From contig BJOX01000163.1 in assembly GCA_009731375.1 (NCBI GenBank), positions 513,732 through 577,731 on the forward strand: a stretch of 64,000 bases of DNA. The letters are read 5' to 3'. The notes under the pieces are model-generated. The model did no database searches. It saw only the letters and a list, made by a program, of their open reading frames with translations, and was not told the DNA's origin. The stretch's first letter is position 1. Each line of letters begins with the position of its first letter. Of this stretch, positions 12,938 to 22,926 are shown piece after piece. The position numbers and the translations under genes are program-made. This stretch comes from Paulinella micropora (lineage: Eukaryota > Cercozoa > Imbricatea > Euglyphida).

Positions 12938-13322
12938 CGCCCCCCCCCCCCCCCCCCGGNNNNNNNNNNNNNNNNNNNNNNNNNNNNNNNNNNNNNNNNN
13001 NNNNNNNNNNNNNNNNNNNNNNNNNNNNNNNNNNNNNNNNNNNNNNNNNNNNNNNNNNNNNNNNNNNNNNNNNNNNNNNNNNNNNNNNNNNNNNNNNNNN
13101 NNNNNNNNNNNNNNNNNNNNNNNNNNNNNNNNNNNNNNNNNNNNNNNNNNNNNNNNNNNNNNNNNNNNNNNNNNNNNNNNNNNNNNNNNNNNNNNNNNNN
13201 NNNNNNNNNNNNNNNNNNNNNNNNNNNNNNNNNNNNNNNNNNNNNNNNNNNNNNNNNNNNNNNNNNNNNNNNNNNNNNNNNNNNNNNNNNNNNNNNNNNN
13301 NNNNNTCCCCCCCCCCCCCCCC
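12938..13322. other. Assembly gap inside a poly-C tract
   Basis: C runs of about 15-20 nt on each side of 346 N. It lies upstream of the HNH-like gene. Confidence 0.85.
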
Positions 13323-13355
13323 TCCCTTTTTGCAGATTTTTAGTTTTTTTTTTTA

Positions 13356-14087
13356 ATGTCAGGAATTGTGGCCAGAGAAAGGCTGGTGCCCTTGCTCCCG
13401 TTGGTGGTCAACCTGCTTGGCTGCTCAGAACAGAACGCGCGTCTCTATTTAGAAAAAGCTCGGGCAAACGCCGACAAGCAAAAGGGCTGCGACGGGGCTC
13501 TGAAAACCCAGCTAGTGCGCTTTACTCAAGAAGACTGCTCCTGGGGACCTGCGGTAAGGTGTGTAACTCTCAACGACCTACTTAGTTTTCTCGGCATTGT
13601 GCCTGACTCGGTGCGCCTGAAGGACGATGACTCTTGGCTGTTGGACGACAAGGCGGGGAAGGAGGGGCTGGCGGCCATCGAGAGACAGCTGTCAGATCTG
13701 CACCCATTGTCCGAAATACGGACGCGCCCGGTCTATTTAGGGCGTGTAGTACCGCTGTGCAACAAAAAACGCTTCATGTCGCGCGCGCTTGTGAGAAAAT
13801 TGATGTTGGAGAACCGTCGGCTCCCTTGCTTTGCGCAGTATTTTGATACGGACGGGCGACGCAGACTTTTGTTCAACATCGATCACATCGTGCCGGCAGC
13901 GCAAGGCGGGCTGGACCATCCACGCAATTATCCCACAGATCATGAATGCCAAATTGGCTCCATGCTATTACCAGCCAAAGCCACGTACTTGTCGCCGGCG
14001 ACAACGCGCGCGGCTCTTCGTTTTTCCGCGCAGGCCTCCCGCCGCGCCATGCAGGGGCTGGACCTCTCCGACCTCGAGCTCTGGTAA
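13356..14087 (+). CDS. HNH-like endonuclease-fold protein, 243 aa
   Basis: Intact ORF, ATG to TAA. Near residues 175-197 it has Asp-His-Ile-Val-Pro, then Gly-Gly, Asn and a further His. This is the core of the HNH (beta-beta-alpha-metal) nuclease motif, with His177 as the putative general base. The zinc-binding CxxC pairs of many HNH enzymes are absent, so the match rests on the catalytic core only. The N-terminal ~150 residues are not recognised. HNH proteins are common in large DNA viruses and mobile elements. Downstream lie an A tract and a C tract with a 10-N gap, and the next gene converges on it. It is one of the few island genes without a frameshift. Confidence 0.6.
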   Translation: MSGIVARERLVPLLPLVVNLLGCSEQNARLYLEKARANADKQKGCDGALKTQLVRFTQEDCSWGPAVRCVTLNDLLSFLGIVPDSVRLKDDDSWLLDDKAGKEGLAAIERQLSDLHPLSEIRTRPVYLGRVVPLCNKKRFMSRALVRKLMLENRRLPCFAQYFDTDGRRRLLFNIDHIVPAAQGGLDHPRNYPTDHECQIGSMLLPAKATYLSPATTRAALRFSAQASRRAMQGLDLSDLELW

Positions 14088-14206
14088 AGGATTTTATAAT
14101 TTGAAGACCGGTTTGCGTTCAGACTAAAAAAAAAAAAAAAAAAAAAAAAGCTTTTCCTTTAATTAAAAGTAAAGACGTGTGGCTGTCGACTTCCTTTTGC
14201 CCCCTT

Positions 14207-14245
<39 letters not shown>

Positions 14246-14259
14246 NNNNNNNNNNCTAT

Positions 14260-16795
14260 TCATCTTCCAACGCTACTCGCTGAATAGTTCGGGTCGACGT
14301 CCCTAAGGGACTTGCCATCAAAAGCGCTGGCCTTGTCCCTAAGGGACTTAGAAGGCGGGGATCTCCGTGCACTTGTCGACTGTCGTCTACGAGTGTTGGT
14401 GGTAGCAGAGGCCTGAATCGTTTGTGCAGGCGCAGGGGAAGCTTTGTTGTCTTGGTTGCCAAAAAAATCATTGCACATATGCAAGCAAGCGTGTGCGTCA
14501 ACGAAAGGTTTGGGCTTGACAGCTTCTTGCGAGCCGTAGCCGTCTTTGGCAAACCAGCTGGCCATTCTGTCGATCACCCGTTCGTAGGCTCCCATGAACT
14601 CCTCGTCGGTCTTGGCAAAGCTTCCTTGGACAGGATACAAAAGGCTCTGTGCATGTGGGGAACAAATGGAAAACTGCGGCCCCTCAGCACGGTCCTGGTC
14701 GCTTTGGCAGGAATCCACGTACGTCTGAAAAAACAGTTGCCAATCCCAGCCGAATTTCCGTAAAACTGCCAGCTGGGACAGCTCATTCTTTTGTCGGCTA
14801 TAATAAAAGCGGGCTTGCTTATACACCTGAGTAAGCCCGTCGTACACCACAAAATAGTCGCGGCAGTCGGCGAAAGGTAGCTTGGCCAGTGGGGCCGATA
14901 TTTTGCGCACGGTTAGTCCAAGCCAATATTCACTGTCCAGCCCTTGTCGCATCTGTGCAATATACTCTTGTCTCTTCTGGACATCTTCGCCGACTAGCTC
15001 TGCTTTGGCGCCTTTGTACACATGAGTGAAATCAAACAAATAGGTTCGCATATTTTTCAACAACAGGTCAAGCATGACCAGCGCATATCTGTCCACAAAA
15101 TCTATTTTGGCCTGCAACAACACTCGTGCTCTCTCGATAACGGTTGTTTCCTCCTCCTTTTGATCGCCTTGGGTGTCGAACACGTTGATCCTTGTGCTTC
15201 CGTAAGTATACTCCTTTTCCTCCGCGTCTGTCTTCAGGAATAACAGAATGACATTAGGCCCCATGGAGCTTGCAAAGGCATAGTCAGGTCGGCTACCGCT
15301 GCTATGCATTGCGCTTTCCCTTCTGTAGGTACTGTCGTAGCGTACGTCAAAGCCTCCAGCGCCGTCTTTTCCGTCGCGTCTTGTTCCAACACGCGAGCAA
15401 ACACCGGACGTCGATTGTCTTCCCCAAGCTCTGTAGCAGTCAGAGGCTTTCTACACTCATACGACAGACAGGTGTACTTGGGTCCCAATTCTTTGAATGT
15501 GTTGTTGCCCACAAGCCTGTTGTAATTGCCGGTAAGATAATCGGTTTTCTTTCCGTCGGAGTTTAACGATACAGTCTTGGAAAGCCAGAAGTGTGTTTGC
15601 GCACTCTGCTTCCTGCCCTCCGTGGTCTTCCTGCTCTCTATTTCATCCTGGGCCTTTTTGGCCCTGGTTATCAGCAAATCGACGGTAGCTTGTTGCAGTC
15701 GAAACGAAATTTGTGAGTACAGCCTGCGCGTGGCCTCTGAGGTAGAATCAAGAGCGGACTTGACGGGTGATTGCTGCATCATCCATTTCCCTTGGCAGAA
15801 GTCAGGGATGTTTTCACTGGGCGTGACCTTTTCTACCTCCGGGTCGATCGGCTCATCTTGCTTCTTACTGCCCCAATTAACCGATTTCTCATACTCCAGT
15901 GTTGCCGATTCGACGACGGTAACGCTGAATTTTTTCTCCAGCAGGCCTTTGACAGTTTCCCTGACACAGATTTCAGTCGCGCATCCGACCACGCAGACGT
16001 TGCGGATGCCCTGCGCCTTTAGAACTTCGGTCAAGGTACATTTGGGCGTGGCGATGCTCCAGGGATTCTGGTTGTAAAGCTCGCTCTTGCCTGTCTCTCT
16101 TTTATCAAAGATGGCAGAATAGGCATCAAATCTGCGGTCCGTGCCCTTGTCGAAAAACATTGTTCGGTTGCGGGGAGCTCCGGGGGGCAAGCTAAGCGTG
16201 CCTCTTTCCAGGGCGGTAGCATTCAAATAATGTAAGTATTCCAGCGCCGGCTCTGCCACGCTCGCCCCGGGCTTAATCGCAGGTGCTACGTCGCACAGTT
16301 CGTCCAGGACGTCAGAGCCCCAACCACCCATGACACAGTGGACAGGCCACAGCTCTTGATTTCTAACCTTCCGCGTGATGATACGCACTTTGTCCACTGT
16401 GGCCCCCAACGGAAGGCTGCGTTCTTCAAAGGTATACGTAACAAAGTTTCCAGTTTTTTCATATTTCGTAAGGTGGTCTCCGTCTTGCGCTGCCTTGGTT
16501 TCTGTAGCCGTGGTTGTTTTATCTGGTCTAGTTTGTACGTGGTATATCGAACTTGCAAAAAAATGTGGCCGGGCTTTACCGTTTTGTTGGGACCTGCGCA
16601 TTCTGCTGGGTGTTTGTCGCGTGTGAACACCACTAGGTCCCAGCCAGGAATCTGCACTAATTGGCGCACGTTTTCGATGTAAGTTTCTCTGCTATCTTCG
16701 TTCCCAAGAGGCAGAGATCCGCGCCTGTGCATAAAATCGTTCTGCATATCCACAACAACCAGAGCCCAGCCCGGCTCGAGGCAAAAGGCAGACAT
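14260..16795 (-). CDS. Nicotinamidase/isochorismatase-like hydrolase fused to a large unknown C-terminal region (frameshifted)
   Basis: The N-terminal ~300 residues match the cysteine-hydrolase family that converts nicotinamide to nicotinate. They show Ala-Leu-Val-Val-Val-Asp-Met-Gln-Asn-Asp-Phe (catalytic Asp16), Thr-Arg-Asp-Lys-His-Pro (metal ligands), Leu-Trp-Pro-Val-His-Cys (about 16330-16355), Lys-Gly-Thr-Asp with Ala-Tyr-Ser (catalytic Lys, about 16115-16160) and Ala-Thr-Glu-Ile-Cys-Val (catalytic Cys, about 15962-15990). All three catalytic residues are present. The downstream ~550 residues are unrecognised. The reading frame shifts at an A7 run (16554-16560) and again near 15240-15309, so as assembled it is not one ORF. 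The start at 16795 sits immediately before the conserved domain; a further ATG lies at 16909. It is divergent from the 17470 gene across a poly-C gap. Confidence 0.7.
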
Positions 16796-16921
16796 CTGGA
16801 TCGCGAGCAGGAAACGCCAAGGGTGTGCAGAATCTACAAGTCTTTTGGCCTTTTTATTATTAATGATATTAGTTCCAGAGCCAAGAAGAAAAAAAGAAAA
16901 TTTTGACAATGGACAGCCTGT

Positions 16922-16922
<1 letters not shown>

Positions 16923-16955
<33 letters not shown>

Positions 16956-17366
16956 NNNNNNNNNNNNNNNNNNNNNNNNNNNNNNNNNNNNNNNNNNNNN
17001 NNNNNNNNNNNNNNNNNNNNNNNNNNNNNNNNNNNNNNNNNNNNNNNNNNNNNNNNNNNNNNNNNNNNNNNNNNNNNNNNNNNNNNNNNNNNNNNNNNNN
17101 NNNNNNNNNNNNNNNNNNNNNNNNNNNNNNNNNNNNNNNNNNNNNNNNNNNNNNNNNNNNNNNNNNNNNNNNNNNNNNNNNNNNNNNNNNNNNNNNNNNN
17201 NNNNNNNNNNNNNNNNNNNNNNNNNNNNNNNNNNNNNNNNNNNNNNNNNNNNNNNNNNNNNNNNNNNNNNNNNNNNNNNNNNNNNNNNNNNNNNNNNNNN
17301 NNNNNNNNNNNNNNNNNNNNNNNNNNNNNNNNNNNNNNNNNNNNNNNNNNNNNNCCCCCCCCCCCC
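16923..17366. other. Assembly gap in a poly-C tract between divergent genes
   Basis: 33 C, 399 N, then 12 C, in the presumed shared promoter region of the 16795 (minus) and 17470 (plus) genes. Confidence 0.85.
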
Positions 17367-17469
17367 TCCCTTCTCCCAACTCTTTCTCTTTATTTTTGTG
17401 TCGCGTTCACACACACACACACGCGAAAGAAATCCTGTTGTGTGGGGTCGACGAGTTCGCCTCGCAGGC

Positions 17470-17970
17470 ATGAATGTTCCCAAGGGAGAGATTTTTTGGG
17501 TCTGGGCCGTCGGGAAGGCGCTGCAGGACGCGTCGGGGGTCGTGGCGCCCGGGGAGATGCCGCCCAACAACCCGGAATGCGTGGCGGAGCTGAAAAAGTT
17601 CCACGCGTCACTGCAGTGGACGCTGCTGCACTCACACCAACAAACCTGCGAGGAGCTCAGGTTGTTGCACGGTTACAGCAGCAGCAGCGGCCAGGAAGAG
17701 GGCAAGGACGTTGCCAAGCCCGGCCGCATCAGCTGGTCACCGCCGCTTCCGATCCAGCTCGCCAAAGAAACCAGCGGCGGCGGCGGCCGGGACTCCGTGC
17801 GCGCGGGCGGCCGGCGCCAGCCCGCCCGTGCGCACACCGTGCCGGGATCGCAACCTTCCGGCAAGAGCGACGAGGCCTACTTGTTTGTGTACAAACCCCA
17901 CGTGCACCATCCACGCGCCCCCGCCGAGGGCCCCGCCGAGGTCGGTCGCGTTGGAACTACACAGCTGTGA
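17470..17970 (+). CDS. Hypothetical island protein, 166 aa
   Basis: Intact ATG-to-TGA frame. The N-terminal ~75 residues are globular-looking, with Trp, Leu and His and a Phe-Trp-Val-Trp motif near the start. The rest is Gly/Arg/Pro-rich and likely disordered. No family is recognised. An alternative long plus frame covers the same DNA but lacks an ATG close to the gap edge. It may be a basic nucleic-acid- or virion-associated protein, but that is only a guess from composition. Confidence 0.5.
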   Translation: MNVPKGEIFWVWAVGKALQDASGVVAPGEMPPNNPECVAELKKFHASLQWTLLHSHQQTCEELRLLHGYSSSSGQEEGKDVAKPGRISWSPPLPIQLAKETSGGGGRDSVRAGGRRQPARAHTVPGSQPSGKSDEAYLFVYKPHVHHPRAPAEGPAEVGRVGTTQL

Positions 17971-18044
17971 CTTTGTGTTTCTGCGCGGCGGAGAAAAAAC
18001 GCGCGCAGAAACTAGTAGGCCGGAGTCAAGTCCAAGCTAGCTAG

Positions 18045-18203
18045 CTAGTACTAAGAAAAGAGGCTCAGGGACAGTAAATACTGTTTTAATCATTAAAAAA
18101 TTATTACAACACAAAACTCCCGTTGGTTTTTTTTCGTTTTTTGCTAGCGCTGGGCTTTTCTTCTGAGGTGTTCTTTCTCCTCCTTGTTTCTTTGGGTGGT
18201 GGC
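18045..18203. other. Convergent intergenic AT-rich segment
   Basis: Between the stops of the 17470 and 18204 genes. It contains a TAGCTAGCTAG repeat and T/A-rich sequence with TTTTAATCATTAAAAAATT, probably serving 3' end formation for both genes. Confidence 0.35.
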
Positions 18204-19946
18204 TCAAATGTCCCTGAGCAGAGCTTCATCTTCCTCTTTGAGCGCATGCTGCTTGCACAGGTCGGCCCCGGCACTGTGCGGGACGTTGGCGATGCGCAGC
18301 TGTCTGTTGCTGGGCCCGGGCTCGTCGTCCAGCTCGTCGGACGCGAAGCCCCCGCCTTCCCAGCCGGGCAGCGCCGAGGGCTTGCCGAGTTCCTCGGTCT
18401 TCTTGCTGGCGCCCGAGGCGTCCCACACACAGACGAGTTTGGGCACGCGCTTGAGGCAGAAGTCGCCGTTGGACAGTGGGTCGAAGCTGGCCCTGATGGA
18501 AAAGCCTACGGTGACGACGGAGCCGTTGCGAACTGCCTTCATGGCCGCAGCCTCGTTCACGAGCGGGTGCGACTCGCGGCGCATGTCGCGGAACAGGAGC
18601 TCGGTGAACTTGAGCTTGCTGCAGTGAGCTTGCTGCAGTCCAGCTCCGACGAGTTGCTGCTGGGCTGGGGCCCCCCGCGGCCTTGCCCTTGTTGTTGTAC
18701 CTGGCGCTGAGGTCCACATTCGGGAAGTAGTAGTTGCAGTGCGTCACGAGCGTGAACTCCTGCGAGCCGCCGCCCTGTGACTCGGTCTTCTGGAAGAAGC
18801 CGCCGTTCTTGATGTAGCGCGAGTTGGACTTGCGCTCCAGCGCCGTCATGGCCTTGATCTCGGCCGTCTTGGAGCGGATGACCACGTCGCGGAACTTGGC
18901 GAGCACCTGGCGCGGGTACACCCCCTGCGCGTCGGCGCTGAGCCCCATGTCGGTCGAGATGTCCTGCAGGCGGCTGTTGACGCACGGCATGGCCTGGCAG
19001 ACCAGCGGCACGCTCTCGGGGTCCTCGAGCGCGTCCAGCACACACCACACTGCCAGAAAGTCCAGGTACAGATCAAACACCACGGCCAGACCTCCGACCT
19101 CGTACGAGCTGCCGTCCGCCTTGACGACGCGCAGTGCGGGCGCAGCCTTGGACGGGAGCGCGACCGTGCTGAAGCTGCGCTGGATCCGCTCGGGGCGCAG
19201 ACAGTCTTCCTCCAGGTTGATGTTGTAGCGGTGCGCAAAGTCCGCCTGGTTCGCAAACGAGCCGTACGCTATGCGGCCCAGCCTCTGCTTCTGCTCGTCC
19301 GTCGCGTGCTTGGACACAAACAAGTCACAGGAACCCACGGTCGCGGGGGGCGACGCAATGGCCAAGTTGCGGCAGGCGCCCTTGCGGTCGCCCGAGGACG
19401 GGCGCTGCTGGGTAAAGCGTACCGTCACGATCTCCTTGTTGGGTTCCTTGATCGAGGGCAGGCGCTGCATCAGGTACGCGTTGCGCCCCGGCCCCAGGAA
19501 GCGCGCCAGCTGCAGCCACTCCTCACCTGTCGCCTCATCCTTGTTCACCTTGACGTACGTGTGCTTCAGCAAAAAATCCGTGTTCACCAAGCTGGGCCAG
19601 ATGTCCTGCGTCAGAACCTGCTGGTACACATCACCCAGCGACGCCCGCAGGTCGGGCGGCAGTTTCCCCAAGGGGACAAGCCCGTCGAGCTCGGTCGGCG
19701 GCTGCAGGCTCGCGCGCAGCAACGTCTCGGGCATCGAGCTCGGGTCCGCGAACGGGAAAAACTGGTGCGACGACAAGCTGGGAGGGCCGCCCGCCGCTAC
19801 TGCTGCTTTCGTTTCAGCCGCAATTTGAGAAGACGTGGCATCCCAGTCTACTTCCTCTCGGCCTTCCTGCACCTTGCTTTTTTTGGGCGCGCGCCCCGAA
19901 CTGCTCGACGACGACGACGAGGAGGAGGGCGTTGTGCGCTTGCTCA
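18204..19946 (-). CDS. Large hypothetical island protein, ~570 codons, two indels
   Basis: The start at 19946 opens with a Ser-rich, Lys/Arg-containing tail (possible nuclear signal), followed by ~420 residues of ordinary globular composition ending in a Phe-Thr-Leu-Val-Thr-His-Cys-Asn-Tyr-Tyr-Phe-Pro segment. The frame then shifts at a C6 run (about 18669-18674) and again at a 14-bp perfect tandem duplication (about 18611-18638). The next ~110 residues, ending at TGA 18204, are also plausible coding sequence. No family is recognised. Size and the absence of enzymatic motifs would suit a structural or DNA-binding viral protein, which is inference only. The upstream C/T-rich leader (20030-20150) separates it from the next gene. 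Confidence 0.6.
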
Positions 19947-20199
19947 TCTCTTTGGTTGGGCTTAAGGGGCTACTTTCTGATGTCGACCGCCTCCAAAGGG
20001 GGCGTCTTCGCAAAAGCTGCGCCACAACCTCCCCCCGCGGGGCACCCCCCCCCCTTTCTTGTCACCTTGGGCACACACGTCTGTGCATCCCCCCCCCCGC
20101 GCACCCCCCCCCCTTCCCCCCCCTCTCCCCCTCTTCCTTCCTCTTAGCCGAGGGAGAGAGGGAGGGGGGTAGAAGGGGTGGGGGGGGGGGAAGCGCCGT

Positions 20200-20832
20200 C
20201 TACCGCAAGGATCCGCCGCTGATAACGCTGAGCGGTTCGCAAGCTGTGAGCGGTGGAGGAGGGTCCTGTTTGCCTGGCATTTGTTTTTCTAGCTCGGCCG
20301 GCGAGATGTGGTGAACTTCCAGGTAGTTACGCAGGGCCTCGGTGTCGATATCTTTGATCCCCCTGGCCTGCATAAAGCTGTCCTCCCAACCATACTCTGC
20401 CAGCAGCAGTTCGTGCGGGCGTAGGCTCTTGCCTGGCTTGAGGTAAAGGTGAAAGCTGCGATGGTTGAGGCGCGCGATCAAGGCGTTGCATAGTTCGGGC
20501 AGCGGGCTGGTCAGGGCGCAGTGCCCCAGCAGAACCGTGGGGATGCGTTTTTGCTGGCCGCCGTGGGGAGCGGCCGGCAGGTTGGGCTGATGTTTTCTGT
20601 CGACATAGACTAGCGCGCTGCCCGCCTGCATGAAAGTCGCCTGCTCGCGCTCCCACAGCGTGGGGTCGCGCGAGGGAGCCTCTGCCCGGTCGCTGGAGTT
20701 GCCTCCGCTGCCACGGTACAGTTTGGTGCGGAACTCTGCCACGAAGCGTGGCTGGTCCAGAGGAGGTATGTCCCGGCGAGACGCGAGTGTGAAGCCGTAG
20801 CTGGGCCAGTAGAGCACGTAGAAATAGAAGTT
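20200..20832 (-). pseudogene. C-terminal part of an island gene split by a retrotransposon
   Basis: About 205 codons that continue the reading frame of the 28241-29187 fragment. The frame is interrupted exactly at the retrotransposon boundary (20831/20832). The protein segment is globular with Trp/Tyr-containing motifs and no recognised domain. The last ~98 bp before the element (20735-20832) recur at 28241-28338 with one difference, and there they run uninterrupted into the N-terminal half. The assembled copy is therefore disrupted while an intact junction is also represented. Confidence 0.75.
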
Positions 20833-21060
20833 AAAGTTTCCGTATCGTAGTTTCGAATTTACTTAGTAAGAGATCAGAAAAGCTTTATTGGCCTAACCTT
20901 CCGAACTCGTCGCAGTAGTGTGGAGGGAAAGGGGCTAGGCGTCAAATATTTCAGGACTCAAGTTTACAAAACACTAAAAGTTGACGGCTCTGATGTCCAC
21001 TCGGAACACAGACAGCCGCACCTAAAAACTTGAGTACTGAAACCGAAGATTACAAATACC
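20831..21060 (-). repeat. Split direct repeat B2
   Basis: 230 bp, about 98% identical to B1 at 21658-21886, with four substitutions and one single-base indel visible. It forms the 3' end of the element and abuts the interrupted gene. Confidence 0.92.
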
Positions 21061-21485
21061 GGCACGCTCTACTAGTCAACTAAGAAGACCGGGTGGAGGA
21101 GGGGATAGTGGAAGGAAAAAACAAAGAAATGGAATAACACTATCTATTAAAGCCGGACAGAGAAACCGGGCGGAGGAGGGGAGAGCGGACGGCAAACTAA
21201 TGTTAGAGCGACTGAACAATCCCAAGGACCGGAACAAACCTACACTAAACAAGGGAAGGCACCAAGCACAATGAGCAGGCCAACCTAGTGACTAGTTGTT
21301 CACGGCAACAACCGAAGGTAGCACCAAAACAGTCCAAGGGAGACGCGACGAAGTCGGAGCGAGCAGAACCAGCGGAGGCCACCAGCGATCACCGAACACC
21401 ACCAAAAGCCCAGAGCAGACAGAAGCAAAGGACAAACAAAAACAAAACAAGGGAAGGGTGGGCGGGAGTTTGAAAGTTGGGAAGA
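21061..21485. other. Spacer between A2 and B2 of the retrotransposon
   Basis: No gene. It contains two related segments with the shared core ACCGGG(T/C)GGAGGAGGGGA (about 21089 and 21167). PAT/Ngaro elements usually have B1-A2-B2 contiguous, so this segment is extra. Confidence 0.5.
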
Positions 21486-21507
21486 TCTTTCGATCTTCCC
21501 AACTTTC
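21472..21507. repeat. Perfect 16-bp hairpin at the A2 boundary
   Basis: Arms GAAAGTTGGGAAGATC and its exact complement, separated by 4 nt (TTTC). It sits at the edge of the A repeat, where a transcript end or recombination signal is expected. Only the right arm is shared with A1. Confidence 0.85.
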
Positions 21508-21657
21508 CAACCTAGGCCTAACCAGACGCCGGATCAAACACGCGCCGGCTCCGCCGGCACGGCTACGCCGCGCCGACCGGACTACCGTAAAAGCGAAACG
21601 TCTCCTCGGAACTTTAACGGCGGTTAACTCCGGGCGAAGCCCGGAGCAAACCAGTAA
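21486..21657 (-). repeat. Split direct repeat A2
   Basis: 121 bp (21486-21606) are matched at 28110-28230. The rest has no visible partner because A1 runs into a gap. It is GC-rich with small palindromes (GCCGGCTCCGCCGGC, CCGGGCGAAGCCCGG). Confidence 0.9.
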
Positions 21658-21886
21658 TTAAAGTTTCCGTATCGTAGTTTCGAATTTACTTAGTAAGAGA
21701 ACAGAAAAGCTTTATTGGCCTAACCTTCCGAACTCGTCGGAGTAGTGTGGAGGGAAAGGGGCTAGGCTCAAATATTTCAGGACTCAAGTTTACAAAACAC
21801 TAAAAGTTGACGGCTCTGATGTCCACTCGGAACACAGACAGCCGCACCTAAAAACTTGAGTACTGAAACCGAACATTACAAATACC
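21658..21886 (-). repeat. Split direct repeat B1
   Basis: 229 bp, partner of B2. It begins at the base after A2 ends and lies just downstream of the recombinase stop codon. Confidence 0.92.
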
Positions 21887-21900
21887 TCCAACATTTGAGC

Positions 21901-22897
21901 CTAGAGATTTGCCCCTCCCCCCATAGCTTTCTGTTCAGCAACAAGCTCGGCCATCCTTGCGCCCACGTAAAGACGAAAGCAAGACGAAGACCACCGACCC
22001 GCACGCATGATCGATGAATCCGAAGCACCGAGCGAGAAGAGACGAGCTGCACCACCACGACGAAGCGAGATCCCGTTGAACCGACCACCAGTCGCGACTC
22101 CAGCCTTCTGCAGAAGCTCCCGAGCTGTGCTGACAAACGTGGCGCGATCGAGCGGGGAATTGTCAGAAAGACGGAAGTAAGGATAGTTCCCCGCCAAAGG
22201 GAGCTTGAAAGCATCGCGACTTGACTCGAAGATCTTCTTCCACGCGTGGGGACAGACGAGCGGGTTCTCTTGTTCTGCAAGGCCAACATCACAACCGCGG
22301 CGAAATGGGTCTTGCTTTGCGCCATCCAGGGTAACCATTATGAGACTCATGTCGTCAACAAGGCGCATTTGAACAAAGGAGTTGACAAGGAACCGGCACG
22401 TTGCGAGCGATCCAGAAGCTACTAACTCGCCTACACGAAAGAGTCCAAAGAAGCCCCAGACTGCCGCAGTGACGACCGTGGCCCAGAGATGACGAGTGGA
22501 CTTGGGGATGTTGCGATCCTTGACTGCCCCTAGAGTATAGCTCGCCATAGCTTCTAACATCGGCAGCTCTAAGGTGAGACGGTTGTCGAGCTTGGTGCGC
22601 TTACTGCGCTTGATGCCTCGCCACGCCATCTCCACGAAGTGGTTGTCGGTGGGGTCATCTAGGCTCAACCGGAGGCAGAAGTCTCGCCATTGCATACATA
22701 TAAACCTTACAGGTGGATACCGACATGAACCGGCTCAACCAAACAAGAAAGAGAACGAGGAGTACAGGGTCGGGTTGCCACCAGACAGGGCACCAGTGCT
22801 CCGTTGAGTAGATGGAGCAGAAAGAACGCAACTTGCGGATGGCTGAGCTGTAGGCAGCACTGGTGCTATAAGAGACAGAGCACGCCATGACTTCCAT
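21901..22897 (-). CDS. Tyrosine recombinase of the retrotransposon (frameshifted)
   Basis: It would integrate the circular DNA intermediate without target duplication. The 5' part (22897-22655) has the SAM-like core-binding segment with Tyr-Ser-Thr-Ser-Ala-Ala-Tyr-Ser. The catalytic part (22695-21901) shows Gly-Leu-Phe-Arg-Val-Gly-Glu-Leu (first catalytic Arg), Ile-Ser-Leu-Arg-Arg-Gly-Gly-Ala-Ala (second Arg; the usual His three residues before it is Ile) and Gly-Arg-Trp-Ser-Ser with a Tyr five residues later (nucleophile). The two parts are in different frames, overlapping near 22655-22695. It ends 15 bp before B1. Confidence 0.85.
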
Positions 22898-22926
22898 CGC
22901 AGAGGTGACGAGCCAAGGTACTTCCG

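Noticed and set aside
18226-18680. Arg/Ala/Gln-rich C-terminal continuation of the large minus frame
   Set aside because: Out of frame after the C6 run; composition is that of a GC-rich shadow, whereas another frame gives ordinary protein sequence.
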